Position numbers and translations under genes: made by a program | Notes under the pieces: generated by a model | Database searches by the model: none | The model's input: the letters and a program-made list of their open reading frames with translations, nothing else | What the model was told of the DNA's origin: nothing | Part shown: positions 4,826 through 6,111 of the stretch, in pieces | Numbering within the stretch: the first letter of the stretch is position 1 | How the letters are laid out: the number at the start of each line of letters is the position of its first letter | Origin: an uncultured Lachnospiraceae bacterium | Lineage (GTDB): Bacteria > Bacillota > Clostridia > Lachnospirales > Lachnospiraceae | Direction: 5' to 3' | DNA: 6,111 nucleotides | Assembly: GCA_905236275.1 (NCBI GenBank) | Contig: CAJOPI010000043.1 | Location: 1 to 6,111, forward strand

Positions 4826-4847
4826 CTAAAAGCTGACTTTAAGTCAC
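4818..4847 (-). promoter_or_regulatory. Predicted promoter of the DUF5674 two-gene unit
   Basis: On the minus strand GTGACT (4847-4842), 18 nt, and a perfect TATAAT (4823-4818). Transcription would begin near 4811, about 70 nt before the ATG at 4741. The -35 lies within the palindrome TGACTTTAAGTCA, so a protein bound there would block this promoter. Confidence 0.5.
4834..4846. promoter_or_regulatory. Palindrome TGACTTTAAGTCA, operator candidate
   Basis: TGACTT and AAGTCA are perfect 6-bp arms around a single T. It overlaps the -35 of the leftward promoter and lies just past the predicted start of the rightward one, a position from which one regulator could control both divergent units. No known regulator is assigned. 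Confidence 0.4.
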
Positions 4848-4857
4848 GCGTCCGGGT

Positions 4858-4874
4858 GTGAAATTTCATTTCAC
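4858..4874. repeat. Inverted repeat GTGAAAT-TTC-ATTTCAC
   Basis: Two perfect 7-bp arms separated by 3 nt, 12 nt to the right of the previous palindrome. It may be a second operator, or an RNA hairpin in the Rpn leader. No T-run follows, so it is not a terminator. Confidence 0.5.
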
Positions 4875-4953
4875 TGTTCCCCTATTATAAAAAAAGTGTT
4901 AGTATTGATGTAGTAGGAGCTATTCTTTCTGCATTGATGCGGAAAGGATTTTA

Positions 4954-5925
4954 ATGAATTATACAAAACTCACTACTGTTTTCAGGCGGATACCTCTGCC
5001 ATGGATTAACAGGAACTATAAGGACAGCACCTTCAGGTTGTTTTTTTATGACAGAAAAGCCCTCTTGGAGCTTTATAATGCCATAAACCAAACCGCCTAT
5101 ACCAATCCGGATGCTTTAATCATCAACACCCTCGACAATGTGATATTTCTTGGAATGGTGAACGACCTGTCCTTTATTATTGACACTACGCTGAATATTT
5201 ACGAACATCAGTCGACCAAGTGTCCAAATATGCCACTACGTACTCTCTTCTACTCTGCAAAACTGTACGCACAGATAGTTGACGAAAAGAAGCTTTACAG
5301 CAGCAAAATTCAGAAAATACCGGAGCCGCATTATGTTGTTTTTTATAATGGACTTGATGAGCTCCCCGAAGAAAGCACCTACAGGCTTTCCGATATGTAT
5401 GAAAAATCTTCCGAAAAACCTGACTTGGAATTAACCGTACATGTCATAAACATAAACTTTGGCAAAAACAAATACTTAACTGACAGTTGTGAAAAGCTTT
5501 ATGCCTATTCCGTATTTGTTTCAAAAATACGCGAATACTCGTCAAAAATGTCAACATTAAAAGCAGTCACTCGCGCAATAGATTACTGTATTGATAACAA
5601 CATACTTTCTGACTTTTTCCTTAAAGAAAGGAAGGCAATAACCATGGTAAGCTTATATGAATACGATCAGGCAAGTCACATGAAACTCATCAAAGAAGAA
5701 AGCTATCAGGATGGCGTTGAGGATGGCATCAAACAGGGTGTTGAACAGGGTGTTGAACAGGGTATTAAACAAGGCATTGAACAAGGTTCTGCCCAGACAA
5801 AAAGCCAAATACAAAAGCTTTTTGACATCCTCATTTCAGAAAACCGGGTTGATGACCTTCAGCGCGCCTGCCAAGATACTGCTTTTCTTAACAAGCTACT
5901 GGACGAATACAACCTGAATCCGTAG
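4954..5925 (+). CDS. Rpn-family recombination-promoting nuclease / PD-(D/E)XK transposase-like protein
   Basis: Rpn proteins are PD-(D/E)XK endonucleases related to the transposase_31 group; E. coli RpnA promotes RecA-independent recombination. This 323-residue copy appears complete. The N-terminal half holds YKDSTFRLFFYDRKALLELYNAI (22-44), then the likely catalytic core: D71 in NDLSFIIDTTLNIYEHQST and E84-H-Q86, where Gln replaces the usual Lys as in many relatives. MPLRTLFYSAKLYAQIV follows at 93-109. Residues 160-205 carry the KPDLELTVHVININFG block that is also preserved in the fragment at 3945-4093. Residues 253-280 are seven four-residue repeats of the (D/Q)G(V/I)(E/K) type, a common Rpn tail, then a short helical end. 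The start is set by GGAAAGGA (4941-4948) 5 nt before the ATG. Single-gene unit, divergent from the DUF5674 pair. No flanking terminal repeats or target duplications were recognised. Confidence 0.88.
   Translation: MNYTKLTTVFRRIPLPWINRNYKDSTFRLFFYDRKALLELYNAINQTAYTNPDALIINTLDNVIFLGMVNDLSFIIDTTLNIYEHQSTKCPNMPLRTLFYSAKLYAQIVDEKKLYSSKIQKIPEPHYVVFYNGLDELPEESTYRLSDMYEKSSEKPDLELTVHVININFGKNKYLTDSCEKLYAYSVFVSKIREYSSKMSTLKAVTRAIDYCIDNNILSDFFLKERKAITMVSLYEYDQASHMKLIKEESYQDGVEDGIKQGVEQGVEQGIKQGIEQGSAQTKSQIQKLFDILISENRVDDLQRACQDTAFLNKLLDEYNLNP
5708..5791 (+). repeat. Seven tandem 12-nt repeats inside the Rpn gene
   Basis: Units of the form AACAGGGTGTTG run head to tail from 5708. Two diverged AGGATGGCGTTG-like units come first, then two identical AACAGGGTGTTG units (5732-5755), then three variants. 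Each unit encodes four residues, so gain or loss of units changes protein length without shifting the frame. Near-identical central units suggest recent expansion by slippage. Confidence 0.85.
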
Positions 5926-6010
5926 AACTCAACTGTTACGCTCAGCTGGAAACCGCATGAATAGTGGCTTTCACATAGATTTACTTGAGCCTTGAAAATC
6001 ACCAATCGGG

Positions 6011-6039
6011 TGTAAATATAGTGTAATATCTTGTATAAT
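6011..6039 (+). promoter_or_regulatory. Predicted promoter of the gene starting at 6080
   Basis: A perfect TATAAT (6034-6039) with TGTAAA (6011-6016) 17 nt upstream as a poor -35. An alternative is TTGAAA (5992-5997) with TATAGT (6017-6022), but its 19-nt spacer is long. Transcription from TATAAT would begin near 6046, about 34 nt before the ATG. Confidence 0.5.
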
Positions 6040-6079
6040 GGAATTGACCAGTTCATCCATCTTTAGGAGGCAATCCCAT

Positions 6080-6111
6080 ATGAGCAAGATTGAGTTTACC
6101 CTTGGCAACGA
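6080..6111 (+). CDS. Start of an unidentified gene, truncated by the window end
   Basis: An ATG at 6080 is preceded by a perfect AGGAGG at 6065-6070 with 9 nt spacing and a TATAAT at 6034-6039. The frame reads MSKIEFTLGN before the window ends. Ten residues are too few for any family call. There is no signal peptide in what is visible. The strong translation signals make a real, well-expressed gene likely, with its own transcription start downstream of the Rpn gene. Confidence 0.75.
   Translation, partial: MSKIEFTLGN

Noticed and set aside
4797..5925. Rpn gene as part of a complete insertion sequence
   Set aside because: I could not find matching terminal inverted repeats or a target duplication around it, so only the gene is annotated.
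5711..6056. Shifted frame over the Rpn repeats (5711-5917) and minus-strand frame 5859-6056
   Set aside because: The first is a shadow of the 12-nt repeats; the second runs antisense across the Rpn end and the downstream promoter with no ribosome binding site or recognisable product.

Overview
The window looks like chromosomal DNA of a low-GC Firmicute, most likely a gut or rumen Lachnospiraceae member (Butyrivibrio-like). This rests on the AT-rich intergenic DNA, strong GGAGG-type ribosome binding sites, sigma-A-like promoters, a RelQ-type alarmone synthetase, and the accessory families typical of that group (Rpn/PD-(D/E)XK transposase-like proteins, AAA-ATPase-like/PDDEXK_9 proteins). The genus is inference.

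Positions 1-2995 are ordinary chromosome. On the minus strand lie the first 162 codons of murA (cell-wall precursor synthesis) with a recognisable promoter. Next come an AT-rich gap with a plus-strand GNRA hairpin, a bidirectional terminator, and a small (p)ppGpp synthetase gene (relQ type), also on the minus strand. relQ has a near-consensus promoter and an unusually long, hairpin-rich leader of about 200 nt. Divergent from relQ, on the plus strand, is a 256-residue lipoprotein with an acidic Ser/Ala/Glu/Thr linker and an unrecognised C-terminal domain. A strong hairpin at 3106-3149 closes this part.

Positions 3160-5925 are an accessory island made largely of broken mobile or selfish genes. 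From left to right they are: a C-terminal scrap of an IS4-like transposase (minus); an orphan PDDEXK_9 nuclease domain cut off from its ATPase half (minus); a short piece of an Rpn-type gene (plus), about 93% identical to part of the intact Rpn gene further right; an overlapping two-gene unit on the minus strand (a DUF5674 protein followed by an unrecognised 102-residue protein); and an intact Rpn-family gene (plus). The two-gene unit and the intact rpn gene are divergent and share a 212-bp promoter region containing overlapping promoters and two inverted repeats. Because the rpn piece and the intact rpn gene lie in the same direction on either side of the two-gene unit, that unit is bracketed by a 136-bp direct repeat.

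The window ends with a promoter, a perfect AGGAGG site and the first ten codons of a gene whose identity cannot be judged. No rRNA, tRNA, CRISPR array or intact insertion sequence was seen. The best candidates for something undescribed are the overlapping DUF5674/102-residue pair and the structured relQ leader; neither can be shown to be novel from sequence alone.
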